A stretch of DNA of 46,166 nt from UBA1081 sp045535305 (lineage in GTDB: Bacteria; Bacillota; Clostridia; Oscillospirales; Acutalibacteraceae): NCBI GenBank assembly GCA_045535305.1, contig JAZSLJ010000064.1, positions 1 through 46,166 on the forward strand. The letters run 5' to 3'. Under the pieces are notes generated by a model, which saw only the letters and a program-made list of their open reading frames with translations, did no database searches and was not told the DNA's origin. Of the stretch, positions 8,376 through 17,690 are shown one piece after another. The position numbers were made by a program, and so were the translations under genes. Every line of letters begins with the position of its first letter. The stretch's first letter is position 1.

Positions 8376-9386
8376 TTAAGCCGACTTTATAATTATTTCA
8401 GTTTCTTTACCGTTGAACACACACCCCAATCTTGTTTCATTTGGGATGTAATAGTATATTTTCCCTTCCGATACTGTCCAATAATCCGATTTTATATCGC
8501 AAATTTTAACGACCGAATCGAAATTTACAAGAAAAATCGTTCCGTTGTTATCACTTAAATAGATTTTCTCATTGTCACATTTTATGTTTTTCGGAGCAAA
8601 ATCACACACTTTCGTATCTTTTTTCCCCTCATAATCGGTTTCATACAATTTCGAGTTATAAACATAATAAATACTTTCATTTGTTATATAAAAATCATCA
8701 ATTATTATATTTAATACGTATTCAAAGGTTTTATCAGTTTTATTGAATCTGATAAGTTCTCCGAAAAAATTAATAAAGAAAATATACTCATTTGTTTCGG
8801 CAATTTTATCCATATCGTTATAAATTCCGTATTCTTCCTCTTTGTCGAATTCTGAAAGATACTCCCTTGTTTGTTTCGCCGAATGTACACCTGTCGTATT
8901 CACCCAAAAACTGCCGGCATTCATATAAGAATAAACATCCTTACTGTCTAAAACAATACCTAAAATATTATGAATACCTAAAAAGCCGGAGGTATCGTTT
9001 ACGGAATTTTCGCTTTTCAGTTTGACTTTTTCGTATGTATCAAGATTAATTGAATAATATGTTCTGCCGCCGGTCTGCTCCACACAGGTATAGACCAAAT
9101 TGTTTTCTTTTGCACCTAATAAAAACGGTAATTTCTTTTTTGCATCAAATGCAGAATCTGCAAGGATATGGTAATCTGTCAAATCCTTTCTGCAAACAAT
9201 GTGTGTATCAGGAACCACAAACACCGCAATATAATCCTTCAGCACAATAAACGGTGTTGCTTCCCCTCTGCCGAAGTAATTATATATACCGATATCGGGC
9301 ATTTCAGGTATAGTGGAGACAAAAAACAAAAGACAACCTGAAAAGATTACAATCACAGACAAAATAAAGCACAGAAATTTCTTCAT
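8376..9386 (-). CDS. Exported/lipoprotein, beta-propeller-like
   Basis: The protein is 336 residues long. It starts with Lys-Lys, a hydrophobic stretch and FSGC at about 15-18, which could be a lipobox. The body repeats short aromatic-rich strands such as EYIFFINFFGELIRFNKTD and IYYVYNSKLYETDYEGKK. This is the pattern of surface propeller domains related to DUF5050/PQQ-like repeats. It directly follows the second permease gene with no gap, so it is probably an accessory subunit or sensor of the transporter. Function is unknown. Confidence 0.65.
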   Translation of the reverse strand: MKKFLCFILSVIVIFSGCLLFFVSTIPEMPDIGIYNYFGRGEATPFIVLKDYIAVFVVPDTHIVCRKDLTDYHILADSAFDAKKKLPFLLGAKENNLVYTCVEQTGGRTYYSINLDTYEKVKLKSENSVNDTSGFLGIHNILGIVLDSKDVYSYMNAGSFWVNTTGVHSAKQTREYLSEFDKEEEYGIYNDMDKIAETNEYIFFINFFGELIRFNKTDKTFEYVLNIIIDDFYITNESIYYVYNSKLYETDYEGKKDTKVCDFAPKNIKCDNEKIYLSDNNGTIFLVNFDSVVKICDIKSDYWTVSEGKIYYYIPNETRLGCVFNGKETEIIIKSA

Positions 9387-10496
9387 TTAACGCACCGCCT
9401 TTCTTTTGACCCAAAGTAATCTGTTTATTACACACAGCAAGAAAAGTAATACAAACATCCCTGAAAAGTACAATATCAGTTGCATTGGTGTAAATGATTT
9501 TACTGCTGTATCTCCGGCAAGAGTAGTTGTGATACTGCTGCTTTCCGACATGGAAAAATAACCGTTTCCCGAAAGGAGTGACGACGGAAGGGGTAGCATA
9601 TATTTTTCCCAGACATCCGTCAGTATGTAGCCCGGTATATATACAGATATAACTCCTGCAAAAATGGCATAAAGTGAGGAACGACACAACTGCCCTATCA
9701 GCATTGTAAGAAGTGCGAGATAAATATAACCCCCTGTCTTGATCAGGCAGATATAAAAATACCCTTCGAAAAGTGTCAGATTCCACGGTGAAAAAGAAAA
9801 AATTCCTGAAAAGTTAAGAGGATTATTAAAACCGTCAAGGTTAAAAAACACACTTGCGATTACAAATCTGCCGGCAAAAACAAAAGCTGAAAAAACAAAA
9901 GAAATCAATATTGCAGTAATGATCTGAACCGATATTAAAAATGCTTTACCTTTTTTTAATGTATATTTGAGCTGATTTGTACCCGTTTCATCATCGTAAA
10001 CAGTCAGTGCGATAACCATCATAACCACGGAAATCACAAGAAGAAAATCGATACCGCCGTAGCCGAAAAGCACATCCCATATATGTGAATCAGCAAGGCT
10101 TATGCCGGAATTCACGGCATTGTAATATGATGACACAAAGTTAAAAAATCCCTCTTCACCCTTTGTATCTTCCCGTATTTTTTTTAGACCGGATTTGTAT
10201 TCATCCAGAGTGATTTTTCCTTCGAGGTATTCGCTTCTTATTTCATTTTTAAGAGCATCCGACCGTCGTGTTGTTTCAATAAGGTGTTCTATTTTTTCTC
10301 TTTTTTCCTGAGTCAGCTCACCGCCGTATTCGTTCATATATTGATTGTAAACGTTGAGAGAAGCAGCATCCATAACCGTGCTTTTCTTAAATGACGAAAA
10401 AGCCCCTACGGATTCAAGCAGGAGAACAGCAACAAACAAAACGATAAGTTTTCTTTTTATGAAAATCTTGTAAAGTTCATTAAAAAATATTTTCAT
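9387..10496 (-). CDS. ABC-2 type transporter permease
   Basis: A 369-residue membrane protein with an N-terminal transmembrane helix (~17-35), a ~110-residue charged extracytoplasmic domain, then about five further helices. This is the layout of ABC-2 family permeases of drug/peptide/lantibiotic-immunity exporters. It overlaps the preceding permease by 4 bp and abuts the next gene. With the ATPase and the sister permease it should form a heterodimeric exporter in the cytoplasmic membrane. Confidence 0.8.
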   Translation of the reverse strand: MKIFFNELYKIFIKRKLIVLFVAVLLLESVGAFSSFKKSTVMDAASLNVYNQYMNEYGGELTQEKREKIEHLIETTRRSDALKNEIRSEYLEGKITLDEYKSGLKKIREDTKGEEGFFNFVSSYYNAVNSGISLADSHIWDVLFGYGGIDFLLVISVVMMVIALTVYDDETGTNQLKYTLKKGKAFLISVQIITAILISFVFSAFVFAGRFVIASVFFNLDGFNNPLNFSGIFSFSPWNLTLFEGYFYICLIKTGGYIYLALLTMLIGQLCRSSLYAIFAGVISVYIPGYILTDVWEKYMLPLPSSLLSGNGYFSMSESSSITTTLAGDTAVKSFTPMQLILYFSGMFVLLFLLCVINRLLWVKRKAVR

Positions 10497-11665
10497 TTTG
10501 CCTTCCTCCGTGAATTTGCATTATTAAGAAGGCATACCGTAACAGACAGTGCAATTGCAAGAAAAATCGAGCCTATAATTACAATGACATACTTAAATAC
10601 AGGTGCACCGATAATATTAATCACATTGAATTCTGCAAACAGATTTCTGTTCGTAAGCAGATTTACCGGATTTATAATATTTATGTAATCGAGCATTTGT
10701 GAGCTGTAAGCACTCATAAACATAAGAAGCAGAATAACTATAAAATCTGCCGCAAACACCATATAACTTTTATCGAAAACCGATGAAAGCACGGATGATA
10801 TAAGTGAAAATATGATGAATCCGAAAATTTTAATTGTACAGGTCAAAAGCAAAAATCCGCATACGGATATATTAAGAGGTGTATATTCAAAAGATGATAT
10901 GGCGTAAACAGGAGAAAATATACCTCTGAGCCTTAAGCAATAAAGAAACATAAGAAAATCACATACAAAAAACACTATGCTTACAAAAAGTGTATAAAAC
11001 ACTGCAGCCGTTTGCTTTGCAACACTTAATTTTATTCTGCCGTTTTTACTGCTTCGGATAACAGACAGCATACCCATTTCCTTTTCACCTGAAAAAAGCG
11101 AAGCAGTGCCTAGAAAAATAATCATCAAAATCAAAAAGGATGAAAAATCATAGGAGAAATATGTGCCGAAGGCTTCCGTGTTATAGAAACTGTCAATATT
11201 TCGTTCAGAATAAGTCTTTTCAACAAGCAAGGCTTCCTTAAAAAGATAATCATTATCCGCATTTTTTAAAACGGTTTTTTGCATATCATTTATTTCGAGC
11301 AATTCATCAATTTTGTTGCCGTATTGATATGCATTTTTCATTTTTACAAGCATTTCTTCGGTAATTTGCAAATCGCCGTCAGCGTTAATGTAATAGTACT
11401 CAATGGGGGTACCCGTTTCGGCTGAAATCAACAACTCGTTTTTATAATCAAGCAATATGTTGATTCTTTCCTGGGTTAACTCACCTTCGGCAAGCTTATA
11501 TATCTGCCATGTCGCTTCGCTATACTCTCTGTTATAACTTTTATGATACCTGTCATATGTGCTGTAAATATTAAAAGCGTTTGCACAAAGAAGTATCAGG
11601 ATAACGATAAACAAAAATCTTCTTGTGAAAATTTTTTTCAATTCATAACGGAACAGGTTTTTCAT
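10493..11665 (-). CDS. ABC-2 type transporter permease
   Basis: A 390-residue protein with the same architecture as its downstream neighbour: one N-terminal helix (~14-32), a soluble loop of about 120 residues, then a bundle of about five helices starting near residue 170. It overlaps the ATPase gene by 4 bp and the second permease by 4 bp, so it is translationally coupled. The substrate is not evident; bacitracin/lantibiotic-type peptides are common for this class. Confidence 0.8.
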   Translation of the reverse strand: MKNLFRYELKKIFTRRFLFIVILILLCANAFNIYSTYDRYHKSYNREYSEATWQIYKLAEGELTQERINILLDYKNELLISAETGTPIEYYYINADGDLQITEEMLVKMKNAYQYGNKIDELLEINDMQKTVLKNADNDYLFKEALLVEKTYSERNIDSFYNTEAFGTYFSYDFSSFLILMIIFLGTASLFSGEKEMGMLSVIRSSKNGRIKLSVAKQTAAVFYTLFVSIVFFVCDFLMFLYCLRLRGIFSPVYAISSFEYTPLNISVCGFLLLTCTIKIFGFIIFSLISSVLSSVFDKSYMVFAADFIVILLLMFMSAYSSQMLDYINIINPVNLLTNRNLFAEFNVINIIGAPVFKYVIVIIGSIFLAIALSVTVCLLNNANSRRKAK

Positions 11666-12528
11666 AACGTTACCTCACCGGCATGGTAAAGAAAAACATC
11701 TTCAAGCGTGGGCGTTGCCTGCTTTGCATACTTACCCGGCTGTTTGTCGGACACAATTCTGACTATGTATTTATCTTCGGTCTTGTGAATATTACTTACC
11801 TTATAACGGGTTACAACCTTATCAACATACTCACTCGGAACAGCTGCACGCCAGACGCAGTTTTTGATTTCATTGCATAAATTTTCGGGAGTGTCATTTC
11901 GGCAAACTTCACCCTTGTGCAATAAAATAACTCTGTTTGCTATGTATTCGATATCCGTCACAATATGAGTCGCAAGAATAACTGTTCTGTTTTCCGCTAT
12001 TGATGAAATCAGATTTCTGAGTCTTATTCGCTCGGTAGGGTCAAGACCTGCGGTAGGCTCATCAAGAATAAGGATTTCAGGGTCATTAAGGAGTGCCTGT
12101 GCAATGCCGATTCTTTGAAGCATACCACCTGAAAAAGCACCGAGCTTCATGTCTTTTGATTCGGTTAAATTTACAAGTGACAGTAATTCATCTGTTTTTG
12201 TATTTACATTCTTTTTTATACCCTTTAATGCCGCAATGTATTCAAGAAATTCACGGGCAGTATAGTTTTTATAAAACTTCGGTGTCTGCGGCATATATCC
12301 GAGAGCATCAAGATAACCTGATTTTTTGTCCCGAATATCCATTCCGTTGTAAAGCACTTGACCGCTTGTCTGTGCAAGCGATGTTACCATAATATTAAGC
12401 AGAGTTGACTTGCCTGCACCATTTTCACCGAGCAAGCCGTAAATACCGTTTTCGAGCGTAAGAGAAACTTTCTTCAATGCTTCCTTTTTGCCGTAATTTT
12501 TGACAACGTTTTTTATTTCAATGCTCAT
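11662..12528 (-). CDS. ABC transporter ATP-binding protein
   Basis: The 288-residue ATPase shows Walker A GENGAGKST at ~34-42, the Q-loop region (YMPQTPKF), signature LGAFSGGMLQRIG, Walker B LILDEPTAGLDP and a switch His (ATHIV). It drives the two ABC-2 permeases encoded downstream. The C-terminal ~70 residues are the variable domain common in exporter ATPases. It overlaps the upstream lipoprotein gene by 4 bp. Confidence 0.92.
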   Translation of the reverse strand: MSIEIKNVVKNYGKKEALKKVSLTLENGIYGLLGENGAGKSTLLNIMVTSLAQTSGQVLYNGMDIRDKKSGYLDALGYMPQTPKFYKNYTAREFLEYIAALKGIKKNVNTKTDELLSLVNLTESKDMKLGAFSGGMLQRIGIAQALLNDPEILILDEPTAGLDPTERIRLRNLISSIAENRTVILATHIVTDIEYIANRVILLHKGEVCRNDTPENLCNEIKNCVWRAAVPSEYVDKVVTRYKVSNIHKTEDKYIVRIVSDKQPGKYAKQATPTLEDVFLYHAGEVTL

Positions 12529-13655
12529 TTTGATACCTTCAACGTGTAAATATCGGATTGAGTCAAATCCTTACCCATTGCACCGTTTTCAGTTAAATTA
12601 TAATATGTTACGCAAATATTGCTCCATTCATCAAGGTTTTGTGTGTCAAGCTTTATTTCAACATCAGTTTGTTTACCGGCATTTACAGGTACATCGGCAT
12701 AATATTTGCCGTCAAAAACAGGCATAATCTTACCGTTCACATAAACACTTATACGCTGAGTCGTGTTATAATCAATACCGCCGAGAGTTATATAAATCGG
12801 ACAGTCTGCCGTTCTGTCTGCCTTTATCAAAAAACTCTGTTCTGTCCAGCTTGTTGAATCATCATGCCAAACTGCCGAATTAAAATCATTATAAATAAGG
12901 GATGCCGTGATATTGTTTTCCTCGCTTTTATAGGAAAACAGTTCACCAATCAGAGGATTGTATGTGTTGACCTTTACCTGAGAATAATTTTTGCAAACAT
13001 CATCTGTTAAATTTACGGCATCCACATTCATTCTGACCGAAGCATAGCCTGTCAATGCAAAATAAACAGTTGAAAAATCATAATATTCACTTTCAGATTT
13101 AATCCTTGCATCGGGATTCATAATTGACAGGGCATGCAGCAGCACCGTATCACCTGCCTTACCTGTGTTCGGCTTGACAGTTACCTTGTATATATGTGCA
13201 GTACCTTTATCAATAGTAACAGTGTGAAGCTTATTATAGTCAGATACAGTGCCGTTCCTTTCAATTTTGCAATCCTGCAATATTCCGTCAATCATAACAC
13301 CAAGGGCAAAGTCTTCTGCTGTATTACCCACAGCAACCTGATAATAAAACTCAATTTCACCGCCGTTGTATTCTTCCAATGTAAACGAATCAGGGTCATC
13401 AAGGGAATTAAAAACAGCAAAGCCCTGTGCAGGTATTTCAAGCTCAGCAAGCATATCCTCCATAGGTCTGTCTTGGTTACCTTCTGCGGAATCCAAACTA
13501 TCTACTAAATCATCAATATTGACAACAGATTGTTTTTCTGCATCAAAGTTAAGCGTTGAATTTTCATCTCCGGTGCCGTTTTGCTTTACGTCAGAACAGC
13601 CTGCAAAAAGGATCACCATGACCAAAATTATCGCAATTAATTTACTCTTTTTCAT
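12525..13655 (-). CDS. Lipoprotein, first gene of the ABC operon
   Basis: Translation from the ATG at 13653-13655 gives 376 residues beginning MKKSKLIAIILVMVILFAGC, a clear lipoprotein signal (lipobox LFAGC). AAGGGCGG lies upstream. The open frame extends 43 codons further but those residues lack a signal-peptide layout and are rejected. The mature part has two beta-rich segments of about 150 residues each that may be related domains (AEDFALGVMIDGILQDC; TADCPIYITLGGIDY). Membrane-anchored, perhaps ligand binding for the transporter. No named family is recognised. Confidence 0.75.
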   Translation of the reverse strand: MKKSKLIAIILVMVILFAGCSDVKQNGTGDENSTLNFDAEKQSVVNIDDLVDSLDSAEGNQDRPMEDMLAELEIPAQGFAVFNSLDDPDSFTLEEYNGGEIEFYYQVAVGNTAEDFALGVMIDGILQDCKIERNGTVSDYNKLHTVTIDKGTAHIYKVTVKPNTGKAGDTVLLHALSIMNPDARIKSESEYYDFSTVYFALTGYASVRMNVDAVNLTDDVCKNYSQVKVNTYNPLIGELFSYKSEENNITASLIYNDFNSAVWHDDSTSWTEQSFLIKADRTADCPIYITLGGIDYNTTQRISVYVNGKIMPVFDGKYYADVPVNAGKQTDVEIKLDTQNLDEWSNICVTYYNLTENGAMGKDLTQSDIYTLKVSK

Positions 13656-13862
13656 ATAAATAACCGCCCTTGTAAATTCAATATAAAAAACACTTATCAA
13701 CAACCAAAACCGAATCAGGCAATAGAATATTACCTGATTCAGCTGAAGTTGCATTACATTATAAGTAAACACATAAAAATACAAGTACCACTTTAATTTG
13801 CATATTTCTGACTACTTTAAAATGAGATTAATCAGAAAAATGTAGATTTATATGTGCAAAAC

Positions 13863-14357
13863 TTATGAATATGTATTTGTGTTTGCTTGAGCTGTATATG
13901 TTTTTGAAGAAGATTTTGCAACGATTGCACCATTAGTCCTTATGCTTCCGTTAACAGCATTCGACTTAAGAACATAGACACCTTTTGGTGCACTTGTCGT
14001 ATTTGAATAACTGCCCGATAAAGCACTTTTATATATTCCGTTTATATAAGTTGACATTGTTATTGTTTTATAATACAGAGCACTTCCAGAACAACCTACT
14101 AATGCGATTTTTGTATTTGTTGTACCTACTTTTGTTCCACAAATTGATATGCCAAGGAATTGCAGATCGCTTGAAATACCGGTTGAAGAAAGACCTACAA
14201 CCGAGTATCCCAATTCACTTAAATCATAAATCTCAGAGGATGTCGTACGAGTACATGATACTGTTTCAGCAAAAGATGTTAACGAGAATGATGACATAAC
14301 AGCAAACAAGCAGATAAATAATGCGGTACATTTTATTGCAATACTTTTTTTCTTCAT
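13863..14357 (-). CDS. Small secreted protein
   Basis: A 164-residue protein with a standard signal peptide (MKKKSIAIKC, hydrophobic core, cleavage after SFA near 30). The mature part is rich in Ser, Thr, Gly and Tyr, with predicted beta strands and two or three cysteines. It is separate from the ABC operon (about 200 bp gap) and divergent from the agr genes. Its upstream region contains CACATTGGAA (14416-14425), also found upstream of agrB, so quorum control is possible but unproven. Confidence 0.65.
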   Translation of the reverse strand: MKKKSIAIKCTALFICLFAVMSSFSLTSFAETVSCTRTTSSEIYDLSELGYSVVGLSSTGISSDLQFLGISICGTKVGTTNTKIALVGCSGSALYYKTITMSTYINGIYKSALSGSYSNTTSAPKGVYVLKSNAVNGSIRTNGAIVAKSSSKTYTAQANTNTYS

Positions 14358-14951
14358 AAAAATTATCTCCTTTTTAATTTATAATTTGATTAATATTAAC
14401 ATTCATCTAATGAACCACATTGGAATCACGTCCTTAATCAATTTTAGTGTCTGGTCTAAATAACATCAAAATAATAGATTATTTTTTACTTCAAAGTTTT
14501 GGGCTTTTCTACAATAATGAATTTTAACTCTTAATTAAAATGCTCGAAATAAAGAGGATTCAAATATTTATTCTTTTAAAATTTGTAGAAAAAACTTCTT
14601 TATTTATGAAAAACTTTATTCATCATTCACAAATTAACATAATCATAATAAAATATCAACGGATGATGCATTTTCGTTGATTTTTTCTTCCTGTTCGTGC
14701 TAAATGAACAATTACTATAACATAAAAAACAAAAACCTTGCAAAATGAAACAAAATTAAAATATAATTATAAAAGCATCTTCACTTAAATTTTATATTTT
14801 TTAATTTTATATCAACATACAATCTTTGCCTTAATCTTCTAAATCGTTTTTATAGATTTAATTTTATATTAAAATAGTTATAATTATTTTGATTTACTTT
14901 TAAACCTCATTTTGTTATAATAAAACTATCATTTAGATTGAGGTGACCAAA
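14358..14951. promoter_or_regulatory. Divergent intergenic region; agr operon promoter
   Basis: A ~590-bp AT-rich stretch without a convincing gene. Near its right end TTTACT (14893-14898) and TATAAT (14916-14921) are separated by 17 bp, a good sigma-A promoter for the response-regulator gene. At its left end lies CACATTGGAA (14416-14425), shared with the agrC-agrB gap. The rest shows only AT-rich sequence. Confidence 0.6.
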
Positions 14952-15665
14952 ATGAAGATATGCATTTGCGATGATGACAAAAACATTCATAGCATATTAA
15001 CATCATATCTCAAAAAATTTATACCTAAAAACATATCAGTTACAATTAAAAATTTTTATTCTGCAGAAAATCTATTGCTTTCATACAAAAATGATAATAA
15101 TGCTTTTGATCTCATTTTTTTAGATATCGAAATGGGTCACACAAACGGAATTGAAGCCGCCGAATTAATTAAACAAAAATCGTCAAAAACAATAATTGTT
15201 TTTATATCAAATTTTCCGCATTATGTTTTTGAATCCTTCAGGGTGGAACCGTTACATTTTTTAGTTAAACCCATTTCAGAAGAAGATTTTACACAAGTAT
15301 TACAACGTGCAATTAACAAATACAGAAATCTTCATTCTTCAATAATGCTTAAATGGCAAAGTGAACGCTATGTAATAAAAATCGATAGCATAAAATATAT
15401 AGAAGGATACAAACGACACATTGCAGTGTTTACTGATAACGGAGAATATGAAGCAATTGGGAAAATACCCGAATTATTAGAATTATTAAGCCCATACGAT
15501 TTCATACAAACTCATCAAGGATTTATAGTCAATATGGATTACATTCAACGCTTTGACAAATCAGATGTTGTTTTATTTGATGATACCAGAGTTATGCTTA
15601 GTGTCCGAAGAAGGACTGATGCATTACGAGCTTTTGATACATACTTAAAACAAAGGAAGTGGTAA
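14952..15665 (+). CDS. agrA: LytTR-family response regulator (AgrA-like)
   Basis: About 237 residues: a receiver domain with acidic pocket DDD at 7-9 and phospho-acceptor Asp58 (LIFLDIEMG), then a LytTR DNA-binding domain from ~135 (YVIKIDSIKYIEGYKRHIAV; FIQTHQGFIVNM). In agr systems this regulator is phosphorylated by AgrC and activates the agr and target promoters. The start is the ATG at 14952, behind GAGGTG; an in-frame GTG at 14943 lies inside that site. It is followed after 3 bp by the kinase gene. Confidence 0.88.
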   Translation: MKICICDDDKNIHSILTSYLKKFIPKNISVTIKNFYSAENLLLSYKNDNNAFDLIFLDIEMGHTNGIEAAELIKQKSSKTIIVFISNFPHYVFESFRVEPLHFLVKPISEEDFTQVLQRAINKYRNLHSSIMLKWQSERYVIKIDSIKYIEGYKRHIAVFTDNGEYEAIGKIPELLELLSPYDFIQTHQGFIVNMDYIQRFDKSDVVLFDDTRVMLSVRRRTDALRAFDTYLKQRKW

Positions 15666-15668
15666 TTT

Positions 15669-16970
15669 TTGATAATCTCATTTATTCATCTTGTTAGTAT
15701 CATTTTAGAGTTTTTAATTTCGATTAGCTTATACAGAAAAATTAGCATTAACAAGAAATCTACAATTACTGCATCGGTAATTTTTATTTTTGCATTTATC
15801 ATTCAATGCATAAACAATTTTTATTTTCTTGGCAAATCCCAGTTTGTAATGTTAGTTTCTATTTTTTCATTATTTTTACTATCATTTATTTATAATATTC
15901 AGTTAACATCCAGAATATGGGCAAGCCTATTGCTGTTTATCATTGGTGCCTTATCAGAATTTACAATTGCATTTTTTTCCACAACAATTTTCGATGTGGA
16001 TACTTCATATACTCAATCAGACCCTATTTTATTAGCTTTATGCACCATAGCTGCAAAATTCTTATCATACATAATCACCCATATGCTCAAATTTAATAAA
16101 AATGCAAAAAACATTTTTCCATTTAACATATCATTTAGTTTTCTTCCACTACCACTCGCTACTTTGCTGATTGTTATTCTGCTCTACAGTTGTTGTTATG
16201 AGATTGAACAAAACATATTTAGAATCACAGCACTTATTTCGTCTTTGCTTCTCATTGGTGCCAATTTTTTCATGCTTGAATTAATCGCAAAAAACAATGA
16301 ACATTCAATTACAAAAGCTCAACTATCTTTTTCAAAAAAGCAAATATTGCAACAGGCACATCATTATGAAGAACTTTATCGATGGCAAAATGATTTAAAA
16401 AAATTTAGACACGATATTAAAAATCAACAGCTATGCATACTAGGACTGATTCAAAGTGGTGAAAATGAAAAGGCTATAATCACCATAAAAAAAGGTCTCG
16501 ACATTATTAATGAGCCTGAAAAATTGTTAAATAGTGGGAACCCTGTTCTCGATTCAATTATTTACTCAAAACTTGAAACTGCCAAAAATCATAAAATACA
16601 AATAACATCAAATATCAAATTGAATGAATTTATAAACATCGATTCGGTAGAACTCGGAATTATTATTGGCAATGCATTAGATAATGCAATAGAAGCTGCA
16701 ACTCAAATTCCGGATAATTCTGATATAAATAAATGTATACATATACAAGTCTTGTCCGTTGCAGGTTCAATATCTATAGAAGTAACAAATTCCGTTCAAT
16801 ATAATATCGAAACTCAAAATCTCATATCAACAAAAAATGATAACGAATTTCACGGAATGGGCATTAAAATTATGAGAGCTTTGGTTGAAAAATATAACGG
16901 AGATTTATATTTTTCCTGCGAAAACAACTTATTCAAAACAAACATTATCATTTCCAATGTGCCACTATGA
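15669..16970 (+). CDS. agrC: GHKL sensor histidine kinase (AgrC-like)
   Basis: A 433-residue kinase with six or seven N-terminal transmembrane helices (to ~205), a coiled linker and the AgrC-type phospho-acceptor His248 (KFRHDIKNQ). The C-terminal GHKL ATPase domain has the N-box (GNALDNAIEAA) and G-box (HGMGIKIMRALVEKYNG). It should sense the AgrD-derived peptide outside the cell. A TTG start at 15669 follows AAAGGAAG. A terminator hairpin overlaps its last codons and separates it from agrB. Confidence 0.88.
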   Translation: MIISFIHLVSIILEFLISISLYRKISINKKSTITASVIFIFAFIIQCINNFYFLGKSQFVMLVSIFSLFLLSFIYNIQLTSRIWASLLLFIIGALSEFTIAFFSTTIFDVDTSYTQSDPILLALCTIAAKFLSYIITHMLKFNKNAKNIFPFNISFSFLPLPLATLLIVILLYSCCYEIEQNIFRITALISSLLLIGANFFMLELIAKNNEHSITKAQLSFSKKQILQQAHHYEELYRWQNDLKKFRHDIKNQQLCILGLIQSGENEKAIITIKKGLDIINEPEKLLNSGNPVLDSIIYSKLETAKNHKIQITSNIKLNEFINIDSVELGIIIGNALDNAIEAATQIPDNSDINKCIHIQVLSVAGSISIEVTNSVQYNIETQNLISTKNDNEFHGMGIKIMRALVEKYNGDLYFSCENNLFKTNIIISNVPL

Positions 16971-16989
16971 CACATTGGAACTTTTTTTT
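16952..16989 (+). terminator. Intrinsic terminator between agrC and agrB
   Basis: Perfect 10-bp stem TTCCAATGTG/CACATTGGAA around the agrC stop codon, followed by CTTTTTTTT. It should split regulator/kinase from agrBD transcription, or attenuate read-through. Confidence 0.75.
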
Positions 16990-17069
16990 AACGATTTGGA
17001 ATCTTTTATTGAAATACACATTAAGGAGATATAAACTTTTCTTATACCTTTTGTACAGGAGCGCAACAA
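16971..17069 (+). promoter_or_regulatory. Putative agrBD control region with direct repeat
   Basis: TTGGAA occurs at 16975-16980 and 16996-17001, 21 bp start to start, each followed by a T-rich run. LytTR regulators bind two 9-bp direct repeats with about this period. Downstream TTGAAA and TATAAA (17010-17037 region) could be a promoter with a short spacer. The assignment as an AgrA site is inference. Confidence 0.35.
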
Positions 17070-17690
17070 ATGATCTATAAAGTTATTTCAAAAAAAATTG
17101 TTTCAAATTTAATAACAAAACAATATGTTGATCTAGATGACAAGGAAATATATGAGTACTGTTTTGAAATTTGTATAGCAACTGTTGTAAGCATTATAAC
17201 ACTTCTGTGTATAGCGATAGTTATAAATTCAGTACTTCCTTCAGTTTTATTTTTATTCTCCTTCATTATGTGCAGAATGTGTTTTGGGGGGTATCATGCT
17301 AAAACACATTCTAAATGTTTTTTAGCAACAATAATTAATTATTTATTCTTCATTATTGCTTTAAATACGTTATTACAAATAAATTCATTTTTAATTTTTG
17401 TTGTACTAAATATACTATCTGTTATTTCTGTTCACATTTTCGCCCCTGTAGAAAATGAAAACAATCCGTTATCATCTGTGCATAAAAAGAAATTAAAACA
17501 ATTATCTTACCTTGTTGCATACAGCATTTTTTTATTATCTACAATACTATTTTTTATCAAATCAATACCTGATTTGATTCCATATAGCTTGCTAATCGGC
17601 TTGCTTTCTGCTGCCGTTGCAATGCTAATAGGCAAATTAGAGAATCACTGTTCAGAAAGGAGGAAAAAAAATGAAGAAAAAAACATCTAA
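17070..17690 (+). CDS. agrB: AgrB-type peptide-processing membrane protease
   Basis: A 206-residue polytopic membrane protein. The family signature MCFGGYHAKTHSKC carries catalytic His76 and Cys83, almost the same numbering as S. aureus AgrB. It cuts the C-terminal part of AgrD and helps form the cyclic autoinducer. A CAGGAG site precedes the ATG. The 3' end overlaps agrD by 20 bp and contains its ribosome binding site (GAAAGGAGG). Confidence 0.95.
   Translation: MIYKVISKKIVSNLITKQYVDLDDKEIYEYCFEICIATVVSIITLLCIAIVINSVLPSVLFLFSFIMCRMCFGGYHAKTHSKCFLATIINYLFFIIALNTLLQINSFLIFVVLNILSVISVHIFAPVENENNPLSSVHKKKLKQLSYLVAYSIFLLSTILFFIKSIPDLIPYSLLIGLLSAAVAMLIGKLENHCSERRKKNEEKNI

Noticed and set aside
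13656..13784. 43-codon extension of the lipoprotein gene
   Set aside because: The extension precedes a standard lipoprotein signal peptide starting at 13655 and includes AT-rich intergenic sequence.
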